From Thalassobius sp047123305 (GTDB taxonomy: Bacteria; Pseudomonadota; Alphaproteobacteria; Rhodobacterales; Rhodobacteraceae), in the NCBI RefSeq assembly GCF_047123305.1, contig NZ_CP138918.1, positions 1,674,001 to 1,738,000 of the forward strand: a stretch of 64,000 nt of DNA, read 5' to 3'. The translations under genes were made by a program, and so were the position numbers. Within the stretch, counting starts at the first letter, position 1. Each line of letters opens with the position of its first letter. Positions 34,310 through 43,690 of the stretch are shown one piece after another. The notes under the pieces were generated by a model. It searched no databases. It was not told where the DNA came from and was given only the letters and a program-made list of their open reading frames with translations.

Positions 34310-34690
34310 ATGCCTGTTCGTGAAGCGATTGGCAGGGTATGGGAAGGGATGATTGATTCCCTGCCACCGTGCCCCGAATGTGCCTCGCCCTATTGTTACC
34401 AAGTGGATGCTTTGCTCAGTTGTCCGGCCTGTGGCCATGAATGGTCAATGGACGCCGCAGAGGCTGGTGCGCCGGTGTATCGCGACAGTGTGGGCAACAT
34501 ACTGGCGGATGGCGACACGGTGACGGTGATCAAAGACCTGAAGGTCAAAGGATCGTCTATGGTTATCAAGGTCGGAACCAAGGTCAGCGGCATCCGGCTG
34601 GTTGAGGGCGATCATGACATCGACTGCAAAATTCCCAAGGTGGGGCAGATGGGGCTGAAGACCAAGTTTGTGAAGAAAGTGTTTGAGTGA
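34310..34690 (+). CDS. yjdM: YjdM/PhnA-type zinc ribbon protein
   Basis: 126 residues. Two CxxC pairs (CPEC, CPAC) make an N-terminal zinc ribbon; the C-terminal SH3-like part includes DGDTVTVIKDLKVKGSS and EGDHDIDCKI, which match YjdM (formerly PhnA). The family name is historical, and no phosphonate gene is near. ATG 34310 has AGGGGGC five bases upstream; homology with E. coli YjdM starts at ATG 34349 (MIDSLPPCPEC), whose only purine-rich sequence abuts the codon, so the longer form is kept with reservation. Confidence 0.85.
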   Translation: MPVREAIGRVWEGMIDSLPPCPECASPYCYQVDALLSCPACGHEWSMDAAEAGAPVYRDSVGNILADGDTVTVIKDLKVKGSSMVIKVGTKVSGIRLVEGDHDIDCKIPKVGQMGLKTKFVKKVFE

Positions 34691-34728
34691 CGCTGGGCTG
34701 GCTCAAAAAGGTAAGCCGTTAGATACAC

Positions 34729-34752
34729 AAAAGGGCCCCGTAGGGCCCTTTT
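34729..34752. terminator. Bidirectional terminator between yjdM and trpS
   Basis: Perfect ten-base arms AAAAGGGCCC and GGGCCCTTTT around CGTA, giving a T-tract in both directions. Confidence 0.92.
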
Positions 34753-34775
34753 CATTTCCTCGAACATAGTCAGCC

Positions 34776-35819
34776 TTAGCCGACCATGCCGATGATCTCT
34801 TTGGTTTTGGTCAGCACCGGGGCCGCGATTTCGCGGGCGCGGTCGGCGCCTTGGCCCAGGATGCGGTCGATCTCGGCCGGGTCCTGCATCAGGCGGGACA
34901 TTTCACCGGAGATCGGCGACAGTTTGGCGACGGCCAGTTCCGACAGTAGCGGTTTGAACTCCGAGAACTGTTTGCCACCTGCTTCGGCCAGCACCTGATC
35001 CACCGACATATCGGCCAGACCGGCGTAGATGTTCACCAGGTTGCGGGCCTCGGGGCGGTCTTCCAGACCTTTGGCCTCGGAGGGCAGCGCCTCGGGGTCG
35101 GTTTTGGCCTTGCGGATCTTTTTGGCGATCGTGTCGGCGTCATCGGTCATGTTGATGCGGCTGGCGTCCGACGGGTCGGACTTCGACATCTTCTTGGAGC
35201 CATCGCGCAGCGACATGACACGGGTGGCCGCGCCCTCGATCTTGGGCTCGGGGATCGGGAAGAAGTCCACGCCGTAGTCGTGGTTGAACTTGGTCGCGAT
35301 ATCGCGGGTCAGTTCAACGTGCTGTTTCTGATCCTCACCCACCGGCACTTCGGTGGCGTGGTAGACCAAAATGTCGGCGGCCATCAGCGACGGGTAGGCA
35401 AACAGGCCCAGCGAGGCGTTCTGGGTGTTCTTGCCCGCTTTATCCTTCCACTGGGTCATGCGCTGCATCCAGCCCATCCGGGCGACGCAGTTAAAGAGCC
35501 AGCCCAGTTCGGCGTGCTCTTTGACCTGGCTCTGGTTAAACAGGATCGAGCTGGAGGGATCGATGCCTGCGGCCAGATAGCCGGCGGTCAGTTCACGGGT
35601 CTGACGGCGCAGGGCCTCTGGGTCTTGCCAGACGGTGATAGCGTGCATGTCCACAACACAGTAGATCTGTTCGATCGGCTTGGACTGCTGCTGCACAAAC
35701 CGTTTGATTGCGCCGAGGTAATTGCCAAGGGTCAGCCCGCCAGAGGGCTGGATGCCCGAAAACACTCGGGGGGTAAAACCGGCGTTCGGGGTGGATTGCG
35801 TTTGGACCGCATCCGACAT
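34776..35819 (-). CDS. trpS: Tryptophan--tRNA ligase
   Basis: 347 residues. Class I synthetase that charges tRNA-Trp. The HIGH-equivalent is in PSGGLTLGNYLGA (about residues 26-38) and KMSKS in KKMSKSDPSD. GGAGAACCAC precedes ATG 35819. In related genomes trpS often follows murJ; here a plus-strand rhomboid-like gene lies between them. Confidence 0.97.
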   Translation of the reverse strand: MSDAVQTQSTPNAGFTPRVFSGIQPSGGLTLGNYLGAIKRFVQQQSKPIEQIYCVVDMHAITVWQDPEALRRQTRELTAGYLAAGIDPSSSILFNQSQVKEHAELGWLFNCVARMGWMQRMTQWKDKAGKNTQNASLGLFAYPSLMAADILVYHATEVPVGEDQKQHVELTRDIATKFNHDYGVDFFPIPEPKIEGAATRVMSLRDGSKKMSKSDPSDASRINMTDDADTIAKKIRKAKTDPEALPSEAKGLEDRPEARNLVNIYAGLADMSVDQVLAEAGGKQFSEFKPLLSELAVAKLSPISGEMSRLMQDPAEIDRILGQGADRAREIAAPVLTKTKEIIGMVG

Positions 35820-35904
35820 GGTGGTTCTCCGTCTGGATTTATCTGCTCTGGTGGCTTACCCATGCCCCAAACCCCCGTCAAGGCGGGCTGATCAGGAGCA
35901 GAGA

Positions 35905-36600
35905 ATGAACGACGAAGAGATGCATGAGGATCGCAACCCGGTGAACCCTTTGCCGCCGGTGATTGTGGCGTTGTTCCTGTTCATCATCGGGATCGAGGTT
36001 GCCTTCAGCATGGGCGCGCGGGGTGTCATCGGCGGACCCGAGGCGGTGGGCTGGCGGCTGGCGGCATTGCAGCAATATGCCTTCTCGGATGAGATTTTTG
36101 AATGGATGCGGATGTCCGGCCAGTGGCCGTTTGATCAGATGATCCGCTTTGTCACCTACGCCTTTGTGCATGTCAGCTTTACCCATGCGCTGTTTGGCTG
36201 TGTGATCCTGCTGGCGCTGGGGAAGATGGCAGGCGAGGTTTATAACCAACTGTCGCTGCTGTTGATTTTCCTTGGCGGCACCGTGGTGGGGGCTTTGGTC
36301 TTTGCGCTGGTGATGGACACGCAGACGCCGCTGATCGGGGCCTATGCAGGGGCTTACGCGATGATCGGGGCCTATACCTATCTGCTGTGGTTGAAACTGG
36401 GCCTCATGGGGGAACGTCAGATCCGGGCCTTTTCGCTGATCGGGTTCCTGATGGGGGTGCAGCTGCTATTCGGGGCGCTGTTTGGCGCGGCGGCGGATTG
36501 GGTTGCGGATGTGGCGGGCTTCCTCACCGGACTGGGGCTGGCGGTGTTCCTGATCCCCGGCGGCCTGACCCGTTTGCGCGACCGGCTGCGGCACCGCTAA
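35905..36600 (+). CDS. Rhomboid-fold membrane protein lacking catalytic residues
   Basis: 231 residues with about six membrane helices and the rhomboid layout (FVHVSFTHALFGCVILLALG in the second-helix position). Active rhomboids need Ser in GASG and His in the last helix. Here the segment is GAYAGA (residues 145-150), with no Ser, and the last helix reads ADVAGFLTG with Asp202 where His is expected. It is therefore probably an iRhom-like or Derlin-like pseudoprotease that binds but does not cut membrane proteins. AGGAG lies seven bases before ATG 35905. Confidence 0.82.
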   Translation: MNDEEMHEDRNPVNPLPPVIVALFLFIIGIEVAFSMGARGVIGGPEAVGWRLAALQQYAFSDEIFEWMRMSGQWPFDQMIRFVTYAFVHVSFTHALFGCVILLALGKMAGEVYNQLSLLLIFLGGTVVGALVFALVMDTQTPLIGAYAGAYAMIGAYTYLLWLKLGLMGERQIRAFSLIGFLMGVQLLFGALFGAAADWVADVAGFLTGLGLAVFLIPGGLTRLRDRLRHR

Positions 36601-36615
36601 AAACTGACCAACGGA

Positions 36616-36648
36616 ATGCGTCGCAGCGGATCAGCCGCCGCGACGCAT
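36616..36648. repeat. Hairpin over the murJ stop codon
   Basis: ATGCGTCGC (36616-36624) and GCGACGCAT (36640-36648) pair perfectly; inside, GCGG and CCGC extend the stem across one mismatch, leaving an ATCAG loop. It sits between the convergent rhomboid-like gene and murJ and contains the murJ stop; no T-run follows on either strand. Confidence 0.65.
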
Positions 36649-38175
36649 GGCTTGTTTGAACTCGGCCAGACGGAAGGCGCCGATCAACTGACCGATGGCG
36701 AAATAGCTCACCATGCCGACAAGAACCAAAACGGCCAAAGCGCCATAACGGATACCGGCCATCCCCAGGAAGGGGGCAAGGGCCACATTGGTCAGCCACA
36801 GCACCGCACCCATCGCAAAAGAGGCCGCTACAACGCGCCAGATGCGGCTGTGGAAACGGCTGTCGAAACGGGCTACAGCTCCAAAGCCGCGCGCGCCTAC
36901 AGCCAGCATCGCCACCATCGCCCAGCCTGCCAGCGTGGTGGCAATGGCCGCTGCGATCCAGCCGATGAAAGGCGCAAGGCCAATGGCAACCAGCGCGTTC
37001 ACGGCCATCGCCCAAAGCGCATAGCGGAACGGGGTTTTGGTGTCTTCGCGGGCAAAGAACAGCGGTTGCAGGATCTTCTGTACTACAAAGGCGGGCAGCC
37101 CGAGGCCATAGATCGCCACCGCAATCGCGATAGAGGCGCTGTCATCCGAGGTCATGGCACCACGTTCGAACAGGACCGAGACCAGTGGGAAGGGCACCAC
37201 GATCAGTGCCACCGCCGCGGGGATGGTCAGAGCCAGAGAAATCTCAGCCGCGCGGCTAAGCGCGTTGCGCGATCCGGCCTCATCACCGGCTTTCAGGCGG
37301 CGTGACAGGTCCGGCAGCAGGACCACACCGATGGCGATGCCCACCACGCCCAGCGGCAGTTGGTAGAGCCGGTCAGCGGCATAAAGCCAGCCCACTGCGC
37401 GGTCGAAATAGCTGGCCACCTGTTGCCCAACCAGAAGGTTCACCTGCACCACCCCGCCTGCCAGCGCGGCTGGGAGCGCGATGATGATGAGCTGCTTCAT
37501 TTCCGGGCTGAGGCGCGGGCGTTGTAGTCGCAGGGTCATGCCAGCACGGCGGGCCGCCGTCCAGACCAGCGCCATCTGGGAAACACCGGCCACCGGGATC
37601 ATCCAGACCAGCGCCTGTGCCACATCCCATCCCATCAGCACGGCCGTCACCATTGCGCCCACCAGCAACACGTTCAGCAACACCGGCGCGGCGGCGGCGG
37701 CAGCGAAGCGGCCGTGGGCGTTCAGCACCCCTGACAACAGAGCCGCCAGCGAGATGAACAGGATGTAAGGGAAGGCGATCCGGCCAAAGACCACCGACAG
37801 GTCAAACTGGTCCTGTCCGGCAAAGCCCGAGGCCAGCGCGTAGACCAGCCAGGGCATGGTCAGCTGCGCCACAAGGGTCAGCACGATCAGCACCGTCGCC
37901 AGACCGCTGAACGCCTGCGAGGCAAAGCCATCGGCATCCTCGTCGCCTTCCAGCCGTTTGGAATACTGCGGGATGAAGGCCATGTTGAACGCGCCCTCGG
38001 CAAAGAAGCGGCGGAACATATTGGGCAGGCGGAACGCCACCACAAAGGCTTCATAGGCGGGGCCGGTGCCCAGATAGGCCAGGATCATCGCATCGCGCAC
38101 AAACCCCAGGATGCGGCTCAACAAGGTCCAGACGCCAACGGTCAGAAAGCCCGAAATCAGGCGGATCGGTTTCAC
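36631..38175 (-). CDS. murJ: Lipid II flippase MurJ
   Basis: 514 residues, about 14 membrane helices, of the MOP superfamily. It flips lipid II to the periplasm for peptidoglycan synthesis. The opening ISGFLTVGVWTLLSRILGFVRD (split: ISGFLTVGVWTL and LSRILGFVRD) and RRFFAEGAFNMAFIPQY are classical MurJ stretches. The start codon is GTG 38175, overlapping the glnD stop by four bases (GTGA), with GGAAAGGG upstream; the two are translationally coupled. Confidence 0.96.
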   Translation of the reverse strand: MKPIRLISGFLTVGVWTLLSRILGFVRDAMILAYLGTGPAYEAFVVAFRLPNMFRRFFAEGAFNMAFIPQYSKRLEGDEDADGFASQAFSGLATVLIVLTLVAQLTMPWLVYALASGFAGQDQFDLSVVFGRIAFPYILFISLAALLSGVLNAHGRFAAAAAAPVLLNVLLVGAMVTAVLMGWDVAQALVWMIPVAGVSQMALVWTAARRAGMTLRLQRPRLSPEMKQLIIIALPAALAGGVVQVNLLVGQQVASYFDRAVGWLYAADRLYQLPLGVVGIAIGVVLLPDLSRRLKAGDEAGSRNALSRAAEISLALTIPAAVALIVVPFPLVSVLFERGAMTSDDSASIAIAVAIYGLGLPAFVVQKILQPLFFAREDTKTPFRYALWAMAVNALVAIGLAPFIGWIAAAIATTLAGWAMVAMLAVGARGFGAVARFDSRFHSRIWRVVAASFAMGAVLWLTNVALAPFLGMAGIRYGALAVLVLVGMVSYFAIGQLIGAFRLAEFKQAMRRGG

Positions 38176-40937
38176 GAATGAGCCCTTTCCGCGCCTTTGG
38201 TGATGGCTTCGCGCAGTTTCTTTTCCAGCTGCTTCTGGCGCGGGGACGAATGGAACTTCAGCCCGAACATGTCTTTCACATAGAAGCTGTCGACCACCTG
38301 CTCGCCATAGGTCGCGATCACGGCAGAGGCGATGTAGACGTTGTTGTTGGCTAGGGTGCGGGTCAGATCGAACAGCAGGCCGGGGCGGTCGCGGGTGTCC
38401 ACCTCGATGATGGTGTAGATATCTGACCCTTCGTTGTCGAAGGTGATCGAGGTTGGAACCCGGAAGGCCCGTTCGCGTTTCTTGATCTTGTCACGCGATT
38501 TCATCGCTTCGGTGGCTTTGACCTCGCCCAGCAGGATCTTGTGGATCATCTGAGTCAGACGCGGCAGGCGGGCCTCTTCATAGGGGTGCCCATCGGCATC
38601 CTGGATCCAGAAAACGGCGGTCGCATAGCCATCCTTGGAGGTATAGGTGCGGGCGTCCACAACATTGGCCCCAACCAAGGCCAGCGCGCCGCTGAGCCGG
38701 GAAAAGATGCCGGGGTGGTCGATCATGGCAAAACAGGCGCGGGTGGCGTCGCGGTCCACGTCCGGGTGCAGGTCGATCCGCACCTCATCATCGGGGATAT
38801 CGCGCAGAAGCTTGGCAAAGACCTCGTGGGTGTTGGTGTCCAGCCCCTGCCAGTAAGGCGGATAATGTCGGCTGGTCTCGGACCGCAGCTTGGCGCTTTC
38901 CCAATCCGACAGCCGTTCCCGCAGCAGTTTGCGCGCCTCCGCCCCACGGTTTTCGCGGTTCACTTCTTCCAGCCCGTGTTCCAACGCCTGTGCGGTGTCG
39001 CGGTGCAATTGGCGGATCAGCACGGCCTTCCAATTGTTCCAAGTGTCCGGTCCAACGCCGCGGATGTCGCAGACAGTTAGCACCGTCAGCAGATCCAGCC
39101 GCTTGCGGGTTTTCACCGCCTTGGCAAAGTCACGCAGGGTGCGCGGGTCGGAGATGTCGCGTTTCTGCGCCATGTCCGACATCAGCAGGTGATAGCGCAC
39201 CAACCACTCCACGGTCTCAACCTCGGACTTCGACAGACCCAGCCGTGGGGCCACTTTCCGGGCGATTTTCGCCCCGAGGATCGAGTGGTCCTCGTCCCGC
39301 CCTTTGCCGATATCATGCAGCAAAAGGGCGACATAGATCACTTTGCGGTTCACCCCTTCTTTCAGGATGCCCGAGACCAGCGGCAGCTCTTCGATCAGGT
39401 CGCCATGTTCGATCTGCGACAGGGTGCGGATGCACTGAATGGTGTGTTCGTCCACGGTATAGTGGTGATACATGTTGAACTGCATCATCGCCACAATGGG
39501 CTCGAACTCGGGGATAAAGGCCGCCAGCACCCCCAGCTCGTTCATCCGGCGCAGGGCGCGTTCCGGGTTGCCGTGTTTGAGCATCAGATCCAGAAACTGC
39601 CGCCGCGCCTCTTTGTCGTTGCGCATCTCGTCGTCGATCAGATCAAGGTTGGCCGAGACCAGACGCATTGCGTCAGGATGGATCAACATACCGGTGCGCA
39701 GCGCCTCTTCGAACAGACGTAGCAGGTTCAGCTTGTCAGCAAGGAAGGCCTTCTCATTGTCCACCGCCAGACGGTTGTGAACCACCTTATAGCCCTTCTT
39801 GACGCGCGGGTTACGGCGAAAAATCCGTTGCAGCAGCGGCTCGTTCTTGACGTGCATCGCTTCCAGTTTGGTCAGGAAGATCCGGGTCAGATCGCCGGTG
39901 GCGGTGGCATTGCGGAAGTATTCCTGCATGAAATGCTCTACCGCGCGGCGGCCGTCCTTGTCCTCATAGCCCATGCGCGCCGCAACCTCGACCTGCAGGT
40001 CAAAGTTCAGCTGGTCCGAGGGCCGGTTGGTGATCAGATGCAGATGACAACGCACGGCCCAAAGGAAATCCTCGGCCCGTTTGAACAGCTGAAACTCGTC
40101 CTCGTTAAAGACCTTGAGCTTCACCAGTTCTTTCACGTTGCGGACGTTATGGACGTATTTGGCAATCCAGAACAGCGATTGCAGGTCGCGCAGGCAGCCT
40201 TTGCCCTCTTTGACGTTTGGCTCCACCACATAGCGCTGACCGCCCTGACGTTCGTGACGGGCGTCGCGCTCTTCCAGCTTGGCCTCGATAAACTCCGCCG
40301 CAGTGCCTTTGAACAGCTCCGCGGTCAGCCGTTTGGCCAGTTTCTTCGGCAGTTCGGCATCCCCGGTCAGATAGCGGTGTTCCATCAATGCGGTGCGGAT
40401 GGTGAAATCTTCGCGCCCCAGTTTCAGGCAGTCGCGCACCGTGCGCGAAGCATGACCGACCTTCAGCCGCAGATCCCACAGGATATAGAGCATCGATTCA
40501 ATCGCCCGCTCCGCCCAGGGGGTGATCTGTTTCGGTGTCAGGAACAAGAGATCCACGTCGGAATGCGGCGCCATCTCACCGCGGCCATAGCCGCCGACCG
40601 CCAGCAGGCTCAGCCGGTCTTCGTCGGTGGCGGCTGAGTTGGGGTGCATATGCTGGGTGGCGACGTATTTGGCCGTGACCACCAGACAGTCGGTCAGCCA
40701 GGTATAGGCGCGGGTGGTGGGGCGCGCCGCAAAGGGCGCGTCGGCAAAGGCGGCAGCGATGGTGGTCATCCCCTCCTTGCGCGCTTTTAGCAGGATTTGC
40801 ACCACGGCCGAACGCAGGGCGCCTTCGTCTTGATGTTCGGTGGCAGCGGCCTCAACCGCTGCGCCAATCGTTGCCAGATCAAAGATGTCACTGGCCGGGC
40901 AAATCAGCTTGTCCGGCGCGTTGGGGAGGGTCAGCAT
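38172..40937 (-). CDS. glnD: [Protein-PII] uridylyltransferase / uridylyl-removing enzyme
   Basis: 921 residues. Nitrogen sensor that adds or removes UMP on PII in response to glutamine. Domains: nucleotidyltransferase with GGYGRGEMAPHSDVDLLF (about residues 108-125), a PII-uridylyl linker, an HD hydrolase domain with LLHDIGKGRDEDHS (about 545-558), and two C-terminal ACT domains (from about 720) for glutamine sensing. AAGG is nine bases before ATG 40937. Operon glnD-murJ. Confidence 0.97.
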   Translation of the reverse strand: MLTLPNAPDKLICPASDIFDLATIGAAVEAAATEHQDEGALRSAVVQILLKARKEGMTTIAAAFADAPFAARPTTRAYTWLTDCLVVTAKYVATQHMHPNSAATDEDRLSLLAVGGYGRGEMAPHSDVDLLFLTPKQITPWAERAIESMLYILWDLRLKVGHASRTVRDCLKLGREDFTIRTALMEHRYLTGDAELPKKLAKRLTAELFKGTAAEFIEAKLEERDARHERQGGQRYVVEPNVKEGKGCLRDLQSLFWIAKYVHNVRNVKELVKLKVFNEDEFQLFKRAEDFLWAVRCHLHLITNRPSDQLNFDLQVEVAARMGYEDKDGRRAVEHFMQEYFRNATATGDLTRIFLTKLEAMHVKNEPLLQRIFRRNPRVKKGYKVVHNRLAVDNEKAFLADKLNLLRLFEEALRTGMLIHPDAMRLVSANLDLIDDEMRNDKEARRQFLDLMLKHGNPERALRRMNELGVLAAFIPEFEPIVAMMQFNMYHHYTVDEHTIQCIRTLSQIEHGDLIEELPLVSGILKEGVNRKVIYVALLLHDIGKGRDEDHSILGAKIARKVAPRLGLSKSEVETVEWLVRYHLLMSDMAQKRDISDPRTLRDFAKAVKTRKRLDLLTVLTVCDIRGVGPDTWNNWKAVLIRQLHRDTAQALEHGLEEVNRENRGAEARKLLRERLSDWESAKLRSETSRHYPPYWQGLDTNTHEVFAKLLRDIPDDEVRIDLHPDVDRDATRACFAMIDHPGIFSRLSGALALVGANVVDARTYTSKDGYATAVFWIQDADGHPYEEARLPRLTQMIHKILLGEVKATEAMKSRDKIKKRERAFRVPTSITFDNEGSDIYTIIEVDTRDRPGLLFDLTRTLANNNVYIASAVIATYGEQVVDSFYVKDMFGLKFHSSPRQKQLEKKLREAITKGAERAHS

Positions 40938-40985
40938 CTGGGGGCCTTCTTCTGGAGCCGGAGTAGAGCGAAGGGTGGGGCGGGC

Positions 40986-42155
40986 TTAGAAGCCCGTCCC
41001 GCCAAAGCTGCGTGGCGCCGCGCTGATGATCACCACACGCTTTTCCTGGATCTGCGCCACGGCCAGCCCACGCTCATTGGTGCCATTACCGCGCAGGCGG
41101 AAAATACCGTTCACACCCTGAAACCCTGCACCTTGGGTCAGCGCCGAAGCGGTCAGCGCTTCGCGATTGCCCGCTTGCACCAGTGCGCCAATAGCGGCGA
41201 TACCGTCATAGGCCAGCCCACCGATGGAATGGGGCGCCCCGCCAAAGGCGGCGGCGTAACGATCGCTGAAGCGCTGGGTCATGGTCGGATCAGGTGTGGC
41301 GAACCAGCCGCCCTGCACGCCGGGCAGTTCCAGCGTCTGCGGCGGCACGTCCCAGCGGGTCAGACCGATGTATTGAGTCTCCGAAGGATCAACACCGGAT
41401 TCATCCAGCAGCTGGGTCAGCAAAGGCAGTGCGCCCTCAGAACCTGCAGTCAGGAAGACCGAGCTGGCCCCGCCGGCAACAGCCGAGCGGATGGTCGGGA
41501 TCGCCTGGATCACACCCTGTTGCGACCGCTCATAGGGCACGGATTCTTTCAGCGAGGCGCCGCTGGTGCGGCTGATGGCGCCGGAAATGGCCGCCTGCGC
41601 CACCTGGCCCGCTTCGGAATTGTCATGGGCAATGACAACATTGCCCTTGCCCTGCGACGCGGCAAACCGGATCAGCCGGTCGGCGGTGTTGTCAAAGGTT
41701 GGCCCCAGAATGAAAAGGTTGCCCCCTGCAATCGCCGTGTTGTTGGAGAAGGACAGAACATTCACCCCACGCGGTGCAACGGCCACCGCAGCCGCATTGG
41801 CTGAGGCCGAATACACCGGACCAAGGATAATCTTGGCCCCGTCCTGCACTGCCGCTGTGGCCTGTGCCGCGGCCTGACCCGCGTCGCCCGCGGTGTTGTA
41901 GATCCGCAGGTCGATGTTCACGCCTTCCAGATCATTGATCGCCAGCCGTGCTGCGTTTTGCAGGCTCTGTGCCAGAATGTTGTCGCCGGTGTTCTCACTG
42001 CCGCCGGGCACCAGCAGGGCGACGGGCACCGGTTTGGAGGTGTTGATCGAAGGCCCCCCCGTTGTGGCAGGCACACAGGCCACCAAAGCGGTCACGGAAA
42101 GGGCGGCGAAAACGGGGGCGATTGCCTTGCGGGCGCTGCGGAAAACGGCGAACAT
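40986..42155 (-). CDS. Penicillin-binding protein activator (LpoA-like lipoprotein)
   Basis: 389 residues. Signal ending FAALSVTALVAC gives a lipobox. The mature part is a periplasmic-binding-protein fold (PVALLVPGGSENTGDNILAQ; ILGPVYSASANAAA; IGLTRWDVPP), as in the C-terminal domain of LpoA. It likely sits in the outer membrane and activates a class A PBP. The N-terminal TPR domain of E. coli LpoA is missing, as is common outside gammaproteobacteria. A GGAG lies upstream of ATG 42155. Divergent from rsmI, an arrangement kept in many proteobacteria (rsmI-lpoA-yraN). Confidence 0.88.
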   Translation of the reverse strand: MFAVFRSARKAIAPVFAALSVTALVACVPATTGGPSINTSKPVPVALLVPGGSENTGDNILAQSLQNAARLAINDLEGVNIDLRIYNTAGDAGQAAAQATAAVQDGAKIILGPVYSASANAAAVAVAPRGVNVLSFSNNTAIAGGNLFILGPTFDNTADRLIRFAASQGKGNVVIAHDNSEAGQVAQAAISGAISRTSGASLKESVPYERSQQGVIQAIPTIRSAVAGGASSVFLTAGSEGALPLLTQLLDESGVDPSETQYIGLTRWDVPPQTLELPGVQGGWFATPDPTMTQRFSDRYAAAFGGAPHSIGGLAYDGIAAIGALVQAGNREALTASALTQGAGFQGVNGIFRLRGNGTNERGLAVAQIQEKRVVIISAAPRSFGGTGF

Positions 42156-42239
42156 TGGGTAAAGGGCTCCTTCGGGGCCGGGAAATGGGGGCAGTATATA
42201 CGTTGCTCCCGATAATAATCACAGGAAAAGGCGGGTCCA

Positions 42240-43100
42240 GTGCTGAATCTGCAACCCAAGAAACTTGCCCCCGGTGTCTACCTCATCGCCACACCCATCG
42301 GCACCGCCCGCGATATTACGCTGAGGGCGCTGGATATTCTGGCCTCGGTGGACGTTCTGGTGGCCGAAGATACCCGGAGTCTGAAACGGCTGATGGAGAT
42401 CCACGGCGTCCCGCTGGGTGATCGGCCAGTGCTGTCCTATCACGATCACAACGGCGGCCAGATGCGGCCGCGTCTGCTGGAGCTGCTGGCAGACGGCAAA
42501 TCGCTTGCCTATGCCTCGGAAGCGGGCACACCGATGGTGGCCGACCCGGGGTTTGATCTGGCGCGTGCGGCGCGCGAGGCAGGGCACGATGTGATCTCTG
42601 CCCCTGGACCTTCGGCGGTGGTGACCGCCCTGACACTGGCTGGCTTGCCGACGGACCGCTTTATGTTTGCGGGTTTTTTGCCCAATGCCAAAGGGGCACG
42701 TCGCAAAGCGTTGGAAGAATTGGCGGAAGTGCCGGCCACGGTGGCGTATTACGAAAGTCCCAAGAGGGTGGCCGCGATGCTGAAAGACGCCGCTGAGGTG
42801 CTGGGGGAAGACCGAGAGGCGGCTGTTTGCCGTGAATTGACAAAGAAATTCGAAGAGGTCATTCGCGGCAATTTGGTCGAATTGTCAGAGGTTTGCGCCG
42901 AACGCACCCTGAAGGGTGAAATTGTTGTTGTGATCGACCGGCGCCGTTTACCGAAAATTCAGGAAGTTGATTTAGAAGAGGAACTTCGTGCCATGCTGGA
43001 CACGATGTCGGTGCGCGATGCCTCCGATGTTCTGGCGGAAAAAACCGGCATCAAACGGCGCAAAATCTATCAAATGGCCCTGTCGCTGGCTCAGGGTTGA
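42240..43100 (+). CDS. rsmI: 16S rRNA 2'-O-methyltransferase RsmI
   Basis: 286 residues. Uses SAM to methylate C1402 ribose of 16S rRNA. YLIATPIGTARDITLRAL and AEDTRSLKRLM are the N-terminal signatures; SEAGTPMVADPG and GPSAVVTAL complete the SAM-binding tetrapyrrole-methylase fold. GTG 42240 is the start, with AAAAGGCGGG upstream. YraN follows by 11 bases, the usual order. Confidence 0.96.
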   Translation: MLNLQPKKLAPGVYLIATPIGTARDITLRALDILASVDVLVAEDTRSLKRLMEIHGVPLGDRPVLSYHDHNGGQMRPRLLELLADGKSLAYASEAGTPMVADPGFDLARAAREAGHDVISAPGPSAVVTALTLAGLPTDRFMFAGFLPNAKGARRKALEELAEVPATVAYYESPKRVAAMLKDAAEVLGEDREAAVCRELTKKFEEVIRGNLVELSEVCAERTLKGEIVVVIDRRRLPKIQEVDLEEELRAMLDTMSVRDASDVLAEKTGIKRRKIYQMALSLAQG

Positions 43101-43111
43101 TCGGGGTATGC

Positions 43112-43543
43112 ATGACCCAGCTCTGTTTTGACTTGCAACGGCCTCAGGCACCGGCCGCAGCCCGTCCGCCAAACCGGGCGCGCCAAGCACGGGGACAAAT
43201 GGCCTATCTGTCTGGGCTTGCAGCGGAAGATCAGGTTGTGGCGGACTATCTGCGCCGTGGCTATGACCTTGCTGAGGTGCGCTGGCGGGGCAAAGCGGGG
43301 GAAATCGATCTGATTTTTCGCCATGGCGCGGGGTATGTTTTTGTTGAGGTGAAGAAATCCAGCAGCTTTGACCGGGCGCTGGAGGCGCTGACACGTCGCC
43401 AGGCAGACCGCATCATGCGGGCAGGGCAGGAATACCTTGGATTTTGCGGCGCGGGTGAACTGACCGACATGCGATTTGACGTCGCGCTGGTCGACCGGCA
43501 TGGCCAGATCAAAGTTCTGGAGGCTGCACTGTGTGGCTGGTAG
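43112..43543 (+). CDS. yraN: YraN family (UPF0102) protein
   Basis: 143 residues with a restriction-endonuclease-like fold: AEDQVVADYLRRGYDLAEVRWRGK (quoted as AEDQVVADYLRRGYD, LAEVRWRGK), then GEIDLIFRHG and VFVEVKKSSS, i.e. the E-x-D-x-EVK nuclease-like triad of UPF0102. Function not established. ATG 43112 lies eleven bases after rsmI; CGGGG is upstream. The N-terminus has an extra Arg/Pro-rich stretch before the domain. Confidence 0.9.
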   Translation: MTQLCFDLQRPQAPAAARPPNRARQARGQMAYLSGLAAEDQVVADYLRRGYDLAEVRWRGKAGEIDLIFRHGAGYVFVEVKKSSSFDRALEALTRRQADRIMRAGQEYLGFCGAGELTDMRFDVALVDRHGQIKVLEAALCGW

Positions 43544-43690
43544 CCGCGAAATGATATTTCCGAAAAAGCAGATGACTGTGCATAGATAGACAGAAATGCC
43601 GTTTGCCACTGGCGCGGGCTTGGGTCATGTATTCGGAGAGTTTTTCCGACGTCCAAGACCAGCTTGCACTGGCCAGAACAGGTGGCAGAT

